A stretch of DNA of 64,000 nt, taken from Palsa-295 sp963785585. Its GTDB lineage: Bacteria > Acidobacteriota > Terriglobia > Acidiferrales > UBA7541. Made by a program: the position numbers and the translations under genes. The notes beneath the pieces are model-generated. The model made no database searches. It saw nothing but the letters and a program-made list of their open reading frames with translations, and was not told the origin of the DNA. Within the stretch, counting starts at the first letter, position 1. Every line of letters begins with the position of its first letter. Location of the stretch: the NCBI GenBank assembly GCA_963785585.1, contig CAWAVW010000004.1, positions 1,674,001 to 1,738,000 on the forward strand, read 5' to 3'. Of the stretch, positions 34,628-43,793 are shown one piece after another.

Positions 34628-35635
34628 TCACAGCGTCGTGTACACCACCGTAGTAAACAACTCCGGCGAAATCATCGAGCCGCCCCAGGCCGCGTCGAAA
34701 TCTGCCGTAGGTTTCGCCGCCACCACTTCCGCGAGGGTCTTTCCCGCCGTCTTCTGGGCCTTCACCCGGTCGCGCACCGTCACCATCATGTCGCGGTAGG
34801 TCGTCAGCGTCCCTCGGTCGCCCACCGGACCGTGCCCCGGCACGACGATTGTGTCCGCCCCTGCCATCGCAATCAGTTTGTCCGTGCCGGCGATCATTCC
34901 GTCGATCGAGCCACCCGTGCTGCCGTCGATGAACGGGTAACGCGCTGCAAAGAAAACGTCTCCCGCATGAATCACGTTCGCCTTCTCAAAGTGCAAATAA
35001 ATGTCGGAGTCTGTATGGGCCGGCTGAATGTATCCGAGATGCACCGTCTCGCTGCCAAAATACAGTGTCGCTTTGTCGCTGAATGTCGTCCGCGGCCAGG
35101 CGCCCATCGGCGCGGGATCGAACGTCAATCCGAACCCCTTAATCTCCTGCTTGGTCGAAAGCCTCTTCAGCGTATTTTCGTGGGCAAGAATCGCGGCTCC
35201 GGCGTTGTGCATGGCTTCGTTGCCGTCGGTGTGGTCGAAATGCCAGTGCGTATTCACCACCAGCTTCAAGGGCGCGCTATCGATCGCCGCCAGCTGGGCC
35301 AGCAGTTTCGGCGAGTTCGGCAATACGCTGGTGTCCGAGATTAATTTGGCATCGCCGCCCGTAAGCACCACGACGTTTCCGGCCCCGTTGTAGATCACGT
35401 ACAGGTTGTCGCGCAGTTTCTTCCTCTCGAGTGGCGCCGCGGCCATCTGATTTCTCATCCCGATCACGCGATCGGCATTCGTGCTGGGGCCTTGTAACTG
35501 GCGCAGCCCTCCCGCCGCCATCGCCCGCGCCGCCCCAGGAATCGCGGCAGCTGCCAGCGCCGCGCCCGCAGCGCCCGTCCCCAACTTCAACATCTCCCGC
35601 CGCGTCGTACCTTCGTTCCCTCTGCCAGTCGTCAT
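34628..35635 (-). CDS. Tat-exported metallo-beta-lactamase-fold hydrolase
   Basis: A 335-residue MBL-fold protein. The N-terminus has a twin-arginine signal (TTRREMLKLG then an Ala-rich hydrophobic stretch to about residue 40), so export is in folded form. The metal site begins with NTHWHFDHTDGNE (HxHxDH); HAGDVFF and VVPGHGPVGD supply further ligands. Such secreted enzymes are diverse (quinoprotein-relay, lactonase, thiolase types). No specific substrate can be given. Confidence 0.88.
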   Translation of the reverse strand: MTTGRGNEGTTRREMLKLGTGAAGAALAAAAIPGAARAMAAGGLRQLQGPSTNADRVIGMRNQMAAAPLERKKLRDNLYVIYNGAGNVVVLTGGDAKLISDTSVLPNSPKLLAQLAAIDSAPLKLVVNTHWHFDHTDGNEAMHNAGAAILAHENTLKRLSTKQEIKGFGLTFDPAPMGAWPRTTFSDKATLYFGSETVHLGYIQPAHTDSDIYLHFEKANVIHAGDVFFAARYPFIDGSTGGSIDGMIAGTDKLIAMAGADTIVVPGHGPVGDRGTLTTYRDMMVTVRDRVKAQKTAGKTLAEVVAAKPTADFDAAWGGSMISPELFTTVVYTTL

Positions 35636-35809
35636 GGTGTCCTCTCCGTTGGTGGATTCTGATCAGCCTCGAACAACTTTGCCCTCCGCATGGGATGCAA
35701 CATCCCACCCTCCGATTCCCGCCGCCGTCAAAAAAATAGGCTCTTGCCGCGTGACCTTTTCCTCCTTCGCCGGTTATAAGATACGACTATGCAGCGTGCG
35801 GAGTAATCC

Positions 35810-36370
35810 TTGAACGCCTTGTCCGTCACCGACGAGCGCAGGCTCATCGAAGCGGCCCAGAAGGACGTCAGCCGGTTCGCCGAGCTGTACGAACTCCACT
35901 TCGACCGTGTGTATGCCTACGTGTCGCGACGCACCGGCAATCGCGAAGCGGCCGAAGACGTCACCTCCGAGGTCTTTCACCACGCCCTCGCTAACCTGCC
36001 GAAATACGAATGGCGCGGCGTTCCCTTCGGAGCATGGCTGATGCGCATTGCTTCCAACGCGGTCGCCGACCGCTGGCGCCGGGTGGCCCGCGAAAACGGC
36101 AACGAGACCAGCGAACAGCTCGCCAGCCCCGCTCCGAATCCTGAAGAGATCGAGCATCGCGCCCAGCTATTCCGCCTGGTCGATACCCTTCCCGACGACC
36201 AGCGCGACGTGATCCGCATGCGCTTCGCCGCCGAGAAAAGTATCCGCGAAATCGCCCAGGCGCTCGGACGCACCGAGGGCGCCGTAAAACAGTTGCAGTT
36301 CCGCGGGATCCAGACTTTGCGCGCCGAGGCGATGAAGCTCGCCGGAAAACCGGGTGAAGCCAATGGATAA
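35810..36370 (+). CDS. ECF-type RNA polymerase sigma factor
   Basis: A 186-residue sigma-70 of the extracytoplasmic-function class. Region 2 is FAELYELHFDRVYAYVSRRTGN...AEDVTSEVFHHAL (residues 20-60); region 4 is LPDDQRDVIRMRFAAEKSIREIAQALGRTEGAVKQLQFRGIQ (residues 128-170), a complete helix-turn-helix. The TTG at 35810 follows GGAG by 6 bases. It overlaps the next gene by 8 bases, the arrangement common for sigma/anti-sigma pairs. Confidence 0.92.
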   Translation: MNALSVTDERRLIEAAQKDVSRFAELYELHFDRVYAYVSRRTGNREAAEDVTSEVFHHALANLPKYEWRGVPFGAWLMRIASNAVADRWRRVARENGNETSEQLASPAPNPEEIEHRAQLFRLVDTLPDDQRDVIRMRFAAEKSIREIAQALGRTEGAVKQLQFRGIQTLRAEAMKLAGKPGEANG

Positions 36371-38246
36371 CCTGAGCCTGCACGAACAACTCGACCGCGC
36401 CATTCAGGCGCTGCTGGCGCCCGCCGACCCGGCGCTTCGCGAAAACGGGCTCGCCTCCGGCGCACTGGCTGCCGACGACGCTGCCGCTGAAATGATTTCT
36501 CTCGCCGCAACCGCCTCCGAACTCACGGGCCTGCCCCGCACCGATTTCAAATCTCGCCTGAAGGCCGATCTCCAAAGGAGCGCGACCATGTCATCGCCCG
36601 CAAAGGCTTCGCCCGTTCTCGAATCCGAAAAGCAAGCCGCCTCGGGAGTCAGCCGCATTCCTGCCGGCTATCGCACGGTCACTCCGTATCTGAATGTCCG
36701 CGATGTGGAATCATTGCTCGCTCTCGTCCAGAACGCCTTCGGCGCAACCATCACCGAAAAGCGCACCACGCCGCGCGGCATTCACGCCGAAGCCCGCATC
36801 GGCGACTCCATCTTGATGATGGGCGGACCTTCCGCCGATCCAGCCAGTCTCGCCGAGAGTCACACCGCGTATCCCGTCGCCATCCACCTGAAAGTGGACG
36901 ACGTGGACTCCGTGTACGCGAGGACCCTCGCCATGGGCGCCACATCGCTCGGAGCTCCGACGGACCACGAATACGGCGAACGCGGCGCCGCCGTGAAAGA
37001 TTCCAACGGAAACTTCTGGTATCTCGCCCAGCCGGCGGCCGGTTCCCACTATCTACCCGAAATGGGCGACGTAACCCTGTATCTGCATCCGCGAAATTCG
37101 AACGACTTCATTCACTTCCTCGAAAAAGCGTTCGGAGCCGAGGAACTCATGCGCGCCGGCGAACCCGGCGGCCCCGTCCATCACGCCAAAGTCCGCCTCG
37201 GCGATTCCGTGATCGAGATGAGCGACGCTCGCGGCCAGTATCCGACCATGCCCGCCATGATTTACATGTACGTCGAAGATGTTGACGCCTGGTACAACCG
37301 CGCCATCGCGGCGGGCGCCACTTCGAATGCCGCCCCGGTGCTGCTGTCCTACGGCGACTACGTGGGCAGCGTGGACGATCCGTTTGGCAATCGCTGGTAT
37401 ATGTCCGCGCATCTGCACGAACCGAAGCAGAAACCCGCCGTCACCCCGCAGCCGCCGGCGGATTCCTCCGCCGTTTCCTACATCCGCAAAGGTTTCCGCA
37501 CTCTCACGCCTTACCTGCTCGTGCCCGGCGCCGCCAAGGAAATCGAATTCCTGAAATCCGCTCTCGGCGCCGAAGAACTTTTCCGCGTGGCCCGCCCCGG
37601 CTCAGACGCGGTGATGCACGCGGAAATTCGCATCGGCGACTCCATCGTCGAACTCGCTGACGCCACCGCCGAATTCCCTGCGCGCGCGTCCGTAAATGTT
37701 CTCTACGTGCCGGACGTTGACGCCGCCTACGCCCGCGCGATCGCTGCCGGAGCGCATTCGCTTTCCACACCATCGAACAAGCCGTTCGGCGATCGCGATG
37801 CCGGCTTTACCGGCCCGGGCGGTGTCACCTGGTGGATTTCCAGCCGCGGCCCCGGCGAACACATCACACCGGACACTCCTTCGCTGGTTCCGATGTTCAC
37901 CGTGCGCGGCGCCGATCAATACATCGAATTTCTGAAGAATGCCTTCGGCGCGGAAGTAGCCTTCCTGCACGACGACCCGAACGGAGTTGTGCACCACGCC
38001 CGCATCCGCATCGGCAATTCCATCATCGGCGGAGGCGAAGCGCACGGCCCCTATCAGTCCGCGCCGTTCCTCATGCACATGTATGTCCCGAATATCGATG
38101 ACGTGTACGCGAACGCCCTGAAAGCCGGAGCCACCAGCGTACGCGGCCTGGAAGACGCGCCCTACGGCGATCGCACCGCCACGGTGCAGGATCCCGCCGG
38201 CAATCTGTGGTCGCTAGCCACCCATATTCGCGACGTAAAATTTTAG
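36363..38246 (+). CDS. Four-VOC-domain (PhnB-like) protein coupled to an ECF sigma factor
   Basis: A 627-residue protein whose ATG overlaps the sigma stop by 8 bases. Residues 1-90 are helical and resemble the short cytoplasmic start of sigma-linked proteins (LHEQLDRAIQALLAPA, AATASELTGLPRTDFKSRLK). Then four PhnB-like glyoxalase-fold (VOC) domains follow at about 95-225, 230-355, 370-490 and 495-625, each with TPYL/VTLYL start, a HAExRIGDSxxxMxD strand and a final DPxGNxW strand. No membrane helix and no classical zinc-binding anti-sigma motif are present. It may be a ligand-sensing partner of the sigma factor; that is inference. Confidence 0.85.
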   Translation: MDNLSLHEQLDRAIQALLAPADPALRENGLASGALAADDAAAEMISLAATASELTGLPRTDFKSRLKADLQRSATMSSPAKASPVLESEKQAASGVSRIPAGYRTVTPYLNVRDVESLLALVQNAFGATITEKRTTPRGIHAEARIGDSILMMGGPSADPASLAESHTAYPVAIHLKVDDVDSVYARTLAMGATSLGAPTDHEYGERGAAVKDSNGNFWYLAQPAAGSHYLPEMGDVTLYLHPRNSNDFIHFLEKAFGAEELMRAGEPGGPVHHAKVRLGDSVIEMSDARGQYPTMPAMIYMYVEDVDAWYNRAIAAGATSNAAPVLLSYGDYVGSVDDPFGNRWYMSAHLHEPKQKPAVTPQPPADSSAVSYIRKGFRTLTPYLLVPGAAKEIEFLKSALGAEELFRVARPGSDAVMHAEIRIGDSIVELADATAEFPARASVNVLYVPDVDAAYARAIAAGAHSLSTPSNKPFGDRDAGFTGPGGVTWWISSRGPGEHITPDTPSLVPMFTVRGADQYIEFLKNAFGAEVAFLHDDPNGVVHHARIRIGNSIIGGGEAHGPYQSAPFLMHMYVPNIDDVYANALKAGATSVRGLEDAPYGDRTATVQDPAGNLWSLATHIRDVKF

Positions 38247-38320
38247 TGGATTGGGCTGTCGCGCCTGGTGGTGTGTCAGACAGTTTGTCTGACAGCTTCT
38301 CGATCCGCGACGACGCCGCG

Positions 38321-38447
38321 AAAAATCGGAACATTCCCACAGAGAACACAGAGCAAAACCTAAGAGAAGCCACGGAGAATCAGCCGGCAACCAGTCTCCG
38401 TGCCCTCTGCCTTGCCTTTCTCTGTGTCCTCTGTGTTTCAATCTTTG
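38321..38447. repeat. CACAGAG-family dispersed repeat, copy 5 (both arms)
   Basis: Left arm from 38321 with CCACAGAGAACACAGAGC; right arm ends at 38447 with TCTCTGTGTCCTCTGTGTTT and CAATCTTTG. The 50 bases before it (38267-38320, GTGTGTCAGACAGTTTGTCT...) contain a REP-like stem and match the bases preceding copy 8 at 46503. Confidence 0.7.
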
Positions 38448-38484
38448 ATGCCGCCCGCAGCATTTCCTCCATCCCGGGCAACCC

Positions 38485-39216
38485 TCACCTCAAAAACGGA
38501 TTCTCCTCGCGCTCAGCCCCAATCGTAGTCTCATCGCCGTGCCCGGCAATTACCCGCGTTTCGTCCGGCAGCACCAGCAGCTTTTCGCGAATCGATCGCA
38601 AAATCTCTTTCATCGAGCCGCCCCACAAATCCGTCCGCCCGATGCTGCCCTGAAATAAAGTATCGCCCGCAATCAGCAGCGGCGAATCTGGCGCCGCAAG
38701 CTTCTTTGAATCAGCCGCTGGGACAATCACCCAGCCCGCACCTTCCACCGGTCCCGCCGCGGCCGAATTCGTTCCCGCGGCATCCGCATAGAGCGCGATG
38801 CTCCCGGGCGTGTGCCCCGGCGTGTGAATCACCCGCGCCGCATATCCGCCCCAGCGCAGCGTGTCGCCATCCTTCACATATCCATCGATCTTCGAAACCA
38901 CCGGCATGCGAACGCCCAGGAACTTTGCCTGCTGATCGAGAATTTCGTACAGCGGCATGTCCGCCTCATGGATCAGCACCGGCGCGCCCGTCGCCGCGTG
39001 CAGCGCCGCAAGCCCGCCCACATGATCGATGTGCGTGTGCGTGCTCACAATCGCCTTCACCGTCAGCGCGTGTTTCCGCAGCACCGCCAGGATCCGCTCC
39101 ACGTCGTCGCCCGGATCCACAACAACCGCTTCGCGCGTCACCGGATCGCCCAGGATCGAGCAGTTGCACTGCAACATCCCCACCGGAATAATTTCGTGTA
39201 TGAGTTTTTCGTTCAT
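38485..39216 (-). CDS. Glyoxalase II-like metallo-hydrolase
   Basis: A 243-residue MBL-fold hydrolase. VSTHTHIDHVGG is the metal site (HxHxDH), with HTPGHTPGSIALY, IAGDTLFQGSIGRTDL and VIAGHGDETTIG completing the ligand set. The pattern matches YcbL/glyoxalase II-like hydroxyacylglutathione hydrolases. The ATG at 39216 is preferred to an in-frame TTG at 39252. No signal peptide. Confidence 0.9.
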   Translation of the reverse strand: MNEKLIHEIIPVGMLQCNCSILGDPVTREAVVVDPGDDVERILAVLRKHALTVKAIVSTHTHIDHVGGLAALHAATGAPVLIHEADMPLYEILDQQAKFLGVRMPVVSKIDGYVKDGDTLRWGGYAARVIHTPGHTPGSIALYADAAGTNSAAAGPVEGAGWVIVPAADSKKLAAPDSPLLIAGDTLFQGSIGRTDLWGGSMKEILRSIREKLLVLPDETRVIAGHGDETTIGAEREENPFLR

Positions 39217-39263
39217 CGATTCAAAACTGAAATCACTCGACCGCCGCCGCAAAATCTCAAACG

Positions 39264-39404
39264 CGCCACCGTAAGTTAGGCTATCAGCCTGACGGTTGGT
39301 TAGACACTCGTGTCTGACCGCTTTAGATCCAACAACATTGCACTCTAAACCCGCCAGGCTGAGAGCCTAACGAACTGTCAGGCTCGATAGCCTAACGTGC
39401 GGTG
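39264..39404. repeat. REP copies 4 and 5, tail-to-tail pair
   Basis: Plus copy 39264-39326 (stems AGGCT/AGCCT and AGACAC/GTGTCT) and minus copy 39345-39404 (stems AGGCT/AGCCT, AGGCT/AGCCT-like), separated by 18 bases. The CTTTAG ends face each other. It fills the gap between the divergent-side glyoxalase II start and the CPBP gene end. Confidence 0.88.
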
Positions 39405-39453
39405 CCGGGTCGGCAGCAGCCGGCCGCCAGCCAATCGAGTTCGCTGCCGCGCC

Positions 39454-40170
39454 TCAAATCTCCCGCGCCGGCGCCAGACTCACGCCCTCCGGCACCATCA
39501 ACAATATCCGCACATCCACAAACGCGTGCAGCAACACGGGCACCAGCAAACTTCCCGTCTCCACAAATAAAACACCAAACACCGTGCCCAGGATCGCCGT
39601 CCCAACCACGCCGCGAAACCCCTGGTACGCATGTCCAATCCCAAACGCCACAATCGACCCGGCGATTGCCACCGTCAAACTCCCGTGCAGCGGTGCGCCC
39701 TGAAAATACCGGATCAGAAATCCGCGATACAGCACTTCCTCGCAAAAGCCGGCGGTCAAGCTAACCACTACCCACCACCACCGCTCCTCGCGCGTGATCG
39801 GCAAAATAAAATACAGCGCCGACAGCGCCTTCCTCACCCGCGCCCGCAGTTTCTCGTTGGACCGCATCAGCAACACGGGAATCAGTTGCGCCCCCACCAG
39901 CGCCACCAGCAACCCGATCAGAAACGCTTTCACTCCGTCGCCGTGAGGCAGCCACGGTAAGCTCTCCGTGATATTCCAAAGTTCGCGCCAGCCCGTCGCG
40001 AAAATCGCAAGCACCGCCAGCGCCCAGCTCGCGACCACCACTTTGGCGTACCACTTCACCCGCACGCGCGGATCGGCACTCGCCTTCAGCCGCCGCATTT
40101 CAAACACATCCCAAATCGGCACCACCACAATCAGAAACACCGCGATCAAATGCGGAATCATCATCTCCAT
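39454..40170 (-). CDS. CPBP family intramembrane metalloprotease
   Basis: A 238-residue membrane protein with about six to seven helices. The CPBP/Abi motifs are present: EEVLYRGFLIRYF (EExxxR) near residue 150, FGIGHAYQGFRGVVG (motif 2 with His) and LLHAFVDVRIL (motif 3). These glutamate/histidine residues form the intramembrane active site as in Rce1. In bacteria the family is linked with bacteriocin immunity or protein maturation. No bacteriocin gene is adjacent. Confidence 0.88.
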   Translation of the reverse strand: MEMMIPHLIAVFLIVVVPIWDVFEMRRLKASADPRVRVKWYAKVVVASWALAVLAIFATGWRELWNITESLPWLPHGDGVKAFLIGLLVALVGAQLIPVLLMRSNEKLRARVRKALSALYFILPITREERWWWVVVSLTAGFCEEVLYRGFLIRYFQGAPLHGSLTVAIAGSIVAFGIGHAYQGFRGVVGTAILGTVFGVLFVETGSLLVPVLLHAFVDVRILLMVPEGVSLAPAREI

Positions 40171-40233
40171 CGCCCGATACTATCCTCGCCCTGCCACTCA
40201 CGCAACGACGTGCAACACCACCCGCCGCCACGT

Positions 40234-40312
40234 TGTCTCCGTGCCCTCTGTGCCCCTCTCTTGCCTTTCTCTGTGTTAATCCTTTGCCTTTGCCTTTGCC
40301 TTTGCCTTTACC
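40234..40312. repeat. CACAGAG-family repeat, copy 6, with TTTGCC microsatellite
   Basis: CTCCGTGCCCTCTGTGCC and TTCTCTGTGTTAATCC are followed by a run of five TTTGCC-type hexamers (about 40282-40312). It lies upstream of ygfZ and upstream of the CPBP gene on the other strand. No left arm is evident. Confidence 0.65.
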
Positions 40313-40384
40313 TCCGCTTTTGCCTCCCGACCGCACTCTCCGCCCAAAAAATCCGCCCCACCATTTCTGCTAAGATAAAACCTC

Positions 40385-41443
40385 ATGGAATCCCCGCTCA
40401 TCCAACCAGAACGCGCCGCCAAAGCCACCTTCGCCGAATTTCACGGCTGCACCCTTCCCGACCATTTCTCCGACTTCGACACCGAATACAAAGCCGCCCG
40501 CGAATCCGTCGCCATCTTTGACACCAACTGGCACGCGCTCATCGAACTTTCCGGCCCCGACCGCCTGCGCTATCTGAACGCCATCGTCTCGAACGACATC
40601 AAAAACCTGAAAGAAGGCTCCGGCTCGCTCGCGCTGCTGCTCAATCCCCAGGGCCGCATCCTCGCCGAACTCGAAATCTACGCCCTGAAAGATCGCCTGC
40701 TCACTCTCTCCCACGCCTCGCTCCGCCAGCGCACCGTCGAGACTCTCGACAAATACATCATCATGGACGACGTCACCCTCACCGACGCGACCGACAAGCT
40801 CGGCAGCTTTTCGATCGAAGGCCCGCTCGCCACCAAAGCTCTCGACCGCGCCTACAACCTCGGCCTCGACGAAATGCCCGAGCTTTCGATCCGTTCCGTA
40901 CATATCGACAGCATTCCCTGCGAGATGATTCGCCGTTCCCATTTTGGCTACGGCGGAATGGAAGTGGTCGCCTCGCGCAAGCTCCTGCCCGAGCTCTGGG
41001 AAAACCTATCGAAGCTCGTCCGCGAGCGCGGCGGCCAACCGATCGGCACGAAAACTCTGGAATCGCTGCGCCTCGAAGCCGGCATTCCCTTTTATCCCGC
41101 CGACTTCAACGACACCGTTATCCCGCACGAAGCCGCCGTCGAAACCACCCACATCAGCTTCACGAAAGGCTGCTACACCGGGCAGGAAATCGTCGAACGC
41201 GTGCGCTCCCGTGGCCAGGTCAATCGCCTCCGCGTGCGCCTGAAATTCTCCACCGCCGAGCCGCCGCCCATCGCCTCGCGCCTCACCGTCAACGGCAAAG
41301 AAGTCGGCCTGGTCACCAGCTCGGCCTACTCCCCGCGCGAAAAAACCGCCATCGGCATGGGCTATTCCCGCCGCGAGCACAACACTCCCGGCACCCACCT
41401 CGACCTCGACGACGCCTCCACCACCGCCGAAGTGATCCCCTAG
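40385..41443 (+). CDS. ygfZ: YgfZ/GcvT-domain folate-binding protein
   Basis: A 352-residue member of the YgfZ family, a tetrahydrofolate-binding GcvT-like protein that supports iron-sulfur cluster enzymes. The signature KGCYTGQEIVERVRSRGQV is near residue 263, and the N-terminal half has the FDTNWHALIELSGPDRLRYL aminomethyltransferase-like block. The region after residue 300 is the barrel. It is followed 14 bases later by a DUF2007-like gene. Confidence 0.9.
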   Translation: MESPLIQPERAAKATFAEFHGCTLPDHFSDFDTEYKAARESVAIFDTNWHALIELSGPDRLRYLNAIVSNDIKNLKEGSGSLALLLNPQGRILAELEIYALKDRLLTLSHASLRQRTVETLDKYIIMDDVTLTDATDKLGSFSIEGPLATKALDRAYNLGLDEMPELSIRSVHIDSIPCEMIRRSHFGYGGMEVVASRKLLPELWENLSKLVRERGGQPIGTKTLESLRLEAGIPFYPADFNDTVIPHEAAVETTHISFTKGCYTGQEIVERVRSRGQVNRLRVRLKFSTAEPPPIASRLTVNGKEVGLVTSSAYSPREKTAIGMGYSRREHNTPGTHLDLDDASTTAEVIP

Positions 41444-41457
41444 CCCGCCCTCGTGCG

Positions 41458-42033
41458 GTGCCTCATACGTATATATCCCCGCAAGTTATTCTCGCGCAGC
41501 GGCCGCTAACGCTTATATTCAGCGCTGTGCTCGACGCGCCCTCCGCCACGGACCAACCGCCGGCTCCCGCGCCAAGAATCGTCGCTCGCTACCTATTCCT
41601 CACCGATGCGCTCTTCGCGGAGTCGCGCCTGCGCTCCGCCGGTATCGAGACGTTCCTGATCGACGAAACCGTGCCGCGCCTCGACTGGTTTTGGCTCCAT
41701 GCGCTGGGCGGCGTGAAGATTCTCGTCGCCGATGAGGACGCCAACGACGCCTCCGAGCTGATCAATCTCCCGCTGCTCCCGCAGTTCGAAGGCGAAGACG
41801 GTCGCATTCTCACGCAGCCGGTGTGTCCTCGCTGCGGCTCGCTCGACATTGCGTACCGCTCCGTGACAACGAGCAGGATCCTCGTTGCTTCCTTGGTTAC
41901 CGTCGTTGCGTGGCTGCTGCTTCCGTTCGCGCGGGATCGGTGGCGATGTTTCTCGTGCGGATATTCGTGGTCCGACCAGCAATACGAGGGATTTCCAGAA
42001 CCGCCGCCTGCAACGGTCACACCAATATCCTGA
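41458..42033 (+). CDS. DUF2007-like protein with zinc ribbon and membrane helix
   Basis: A protein of 191 residues from the GTG at 41458, or 168 from a GTG at 41527; neither has a strong ribosome site. Residues 45-110 match the DUF2007 signal-transducing-type domain (LTDALFAESRLRSAGIETFL, KILVADEDANDASELI). A split zinc ribbon follows: CPRCG and CFSCG, flanking one membrane helix (ILVASLVTVVAWLLLPFA). This topology puts the ribbon halves near the membrane. Role unknown. Confidence 0.75.
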   Translation: MPHTYISPQVILAQRPLTLIFSAVLDAPSATDQPPAPAPRIVARYLFLTDALFAESRLRSAGIETFLIDETVPRLDWFWLHALGGVKILVADEDANDASELINLPLLPQFEGEDGRILTQPVCPRCGSLDIAYRSVTTSRILVASLVTVVAWLLLPFARDRWRCFSCGYSWSDQQYEGFPEPPPATVTPIS

Positions 42034-42147
42034 TGCGAACTCGGACGAGTGTTCCGTTTCAAATGGCTTCGGGAAATTGCTGAAGTTCAGGACGAAACAG
42101 GCCGGTTATTCTCGCCGAAGTTCATCGAGCGTATAAAGCTGCCCTTG

Positions 42148-42308
42148 TAGGCCAACAAGTAAAAACCCGCACCGTAAGTTAGGCAATCTTGCCTGACGGT
42201 TCGTTAGGCAATCCTGCCTGACGGCCTTAGATTCAAACGCTGCTGGATCTAAACCGCTCAGACACAAATGTCCAACCAACCGTCATCCAAGATTGCCCAA
42301 CGCACGCA
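42148..42308. repeat. REP copies 6 and 7, tail-to-tail pair with leader
   Basis: A leader (CCAACAAGTAAAAACCCG) precedes the plus copy 42169-42230 (two AGGCA/TGCCT stems); a spacer with CGCTGCTGGATC follows; then a diverged minus copy 42248-42308. Leader and spacer match those at 54213 and 54491, showing that the whole 160-bp composite is the repeated unit. The rest of the gap to 42502 has only a GC-rich hairpin near 42328-42346. Confidence 0.85.
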
Positions 42309-42502
42309 AAGCCGGCCCCAGGTTCCGCGCCGCCGTTTCCGCGGCGCGATTCATACCTCGCTGTCAACGCAGTCAATATCTGTGGCGTGTAAGCGAAAAT
42401 ACAACTCACCCAAGGCCCAGCGTTCGCGCTACAACGCGCCGTGGCGGAAACTGTGCCGTATCGCTTCGATTGATCCGTCCCTCGCTGCCGAATCGGATTC
42501 GC

Positions 42503-43435
42503 TTATGGAGCGAAGTAGCGAGCCGGCGCTGACACGGCAATCCCGGTCGCAACGGATTTCACGGTAAGAGAATGGAGTTGTGCTGCGGCGCCCGGGGTTG
42601 GGTCAAAGCTCATCAGGAATTGCTGGTTTAGGCTGTCGAGAATTCGAGCAATGGGATTTCCCGCTTCGTTCAGGAATGCGACGTCACCGCCGCTCTGAAG
42701 GCTCAGCGCGCGAAGCTTTGAAACTCCCTTCTTCGCCAAGGATGTCTTGGGTTTTTCGGAATCAATGACCGCAAAGATCGGAATGCCCTGTTGTTGGACG
42801 GTTGCGACGGCCTGGTCGGCGGTCGCGCGGCTCGCGTCGTCGTCGCCGTCCGAGAATACGAAAATTGCTCGCCGAGGCGAGCCGGCGGCAATCGTTCCTG
42901 TCAACCGGTTCGCGCAGGTCATCAGAATCGCATCGTACAGCGCCGTGCTGCCGCGTCGAGCGCTGTTTTCCTGCAAGCTTCGCGTCACCGTTTCCAGATT
43001 GACGAAGTGGTTGCTGGCGAACGGGCGGTCGTTGAACAGCACCAGATAGCCGCGGTTGCCGCCGGCCAATAGTTTTTGGATCAGCTCGGTGACCGCCGCG
43101 ACCTGCGAGTGCTCGTTAGTCCGGGTGGACCCGCTGATATCGACCAACACCGCAAAAGTCAAAGGCTCGTCATTGACCGGCCGCAGACCCTCAACGTTCG
43201 CGGGCCTTCCGTTGTCTTCAACTGCCAGATCACCCGTCGTCGGCTGCGAGGTTGAGCGGCCCGCGTCTCCGGAAATCCTGATCAAGACTTGCGCCTTCGG
43301 ATTAGCGGACGAGGACGAATCAACGCCAGGTTTTCCGCTGGCAACCGGCGAAGCTTGCTGTGCCGCCGCGATGCCGGGTCTCGCAAGCAGAAGAAGCGCA
43401 ACGCCCACGAATTCGAAGCGGCGAGACTTTCTCAT
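42503..43435 (-). CDS. Secreted VWFA-related domain protein
   Basis: A 310-residue exported protein. Signal peptide MRKSRRFEFVGVALLLLARP...AAAQQ. The von Willebrand A domain starts near residue 90 with FAVLVDISGSTRTNEHS, a complete DxSxS MIDAS, and includes DDDASRATADQAVATVQQQ. This matches the VWFA-related domain common in acidobacterial genomes. It may bind divalent metal and another protein; function is unknown. Confidence 0.85.
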   Translation of the reverse strand: MRKSRRFEFVGVALLLLARPGIAAAQQASPVASGKPGVDSSSSANPKAQVLIRISGDAGRSTSQPTTGDLAVEDNGRPANVEGLRPVNDEPLTFAVLVDISGSTRTNEHSQVAAVTELIQKLLAGGNRGYLVLFNDRPFASNHFVNLETVTRSLQENSARRGSTALYDAILMTCANRLTGTIAAGSPRRAIFVFSDGDDDASRATADQAVATVQQQGIPIFAVIDSEKPKTSLAKKGVSKLRALSLQSGGDVAFLNEAGNPIARILDSLNQQFLMSFDPTPGAAAQLHSLTVKSVATGIAVSAPARYFAP

Positions 43436-43489
43436 CGGAATGTCTGCGATGCTACCTCGAGTAAGCCGCCAAGCCAACCATGAGCTCCC

Positions 43490-43620
43490 GGAACCCCACC
43501 GCACGGGAACGATCCCCGCCAGCGACCGAGCACCTCACCGCGCCAGAATCAACCTCACCGTCAACAGCAGATCTCACCGCGCCGGAACCAACCTCGCCAG
43601 CGACCGAGCACCTCACCGCA
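43490..43620. repeat. Imperfect tandem CTCACCGC-type repeat
   Basis: GCCAGCGACCGAGCACCTCA occurs twice (about 43517 and 43590) with related CTCACCGCGCC units between. Low-complexity, directly before a REP copy and upstream of the VWA gene. I see no gene in 43436-43793. Confidence 0.5.
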
Positions 43621-43621
43621 C

Positions 43622-43682
43622 CACCGTAAGTTAGGCAATCTTGCCTGACGGTTCGTTAGGCAATCCTGCCTGACGGCCTTAG
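43622..43682 (+). repeat. REP copy 8
   Basis: Plus copy with AGGCA/TGCCT stems in both positions, ending GGCCTTAGAG. A decayed inverse arm may follow (ATCCAAACCGCCCA near 43703). It separates the VWA gene from the nuoB gene end. Confidence 0.82.
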
Positions 43683-43793
43683 AGTCCAGCGGGGCGCACA
43701 TCCAAACCGCCCACCCAAATATCAAACTTTCAACGCTCGCGCACACCACCACGCACTCCCCGGGCGACACGGTTTGCATTTGCACTATGGAAT

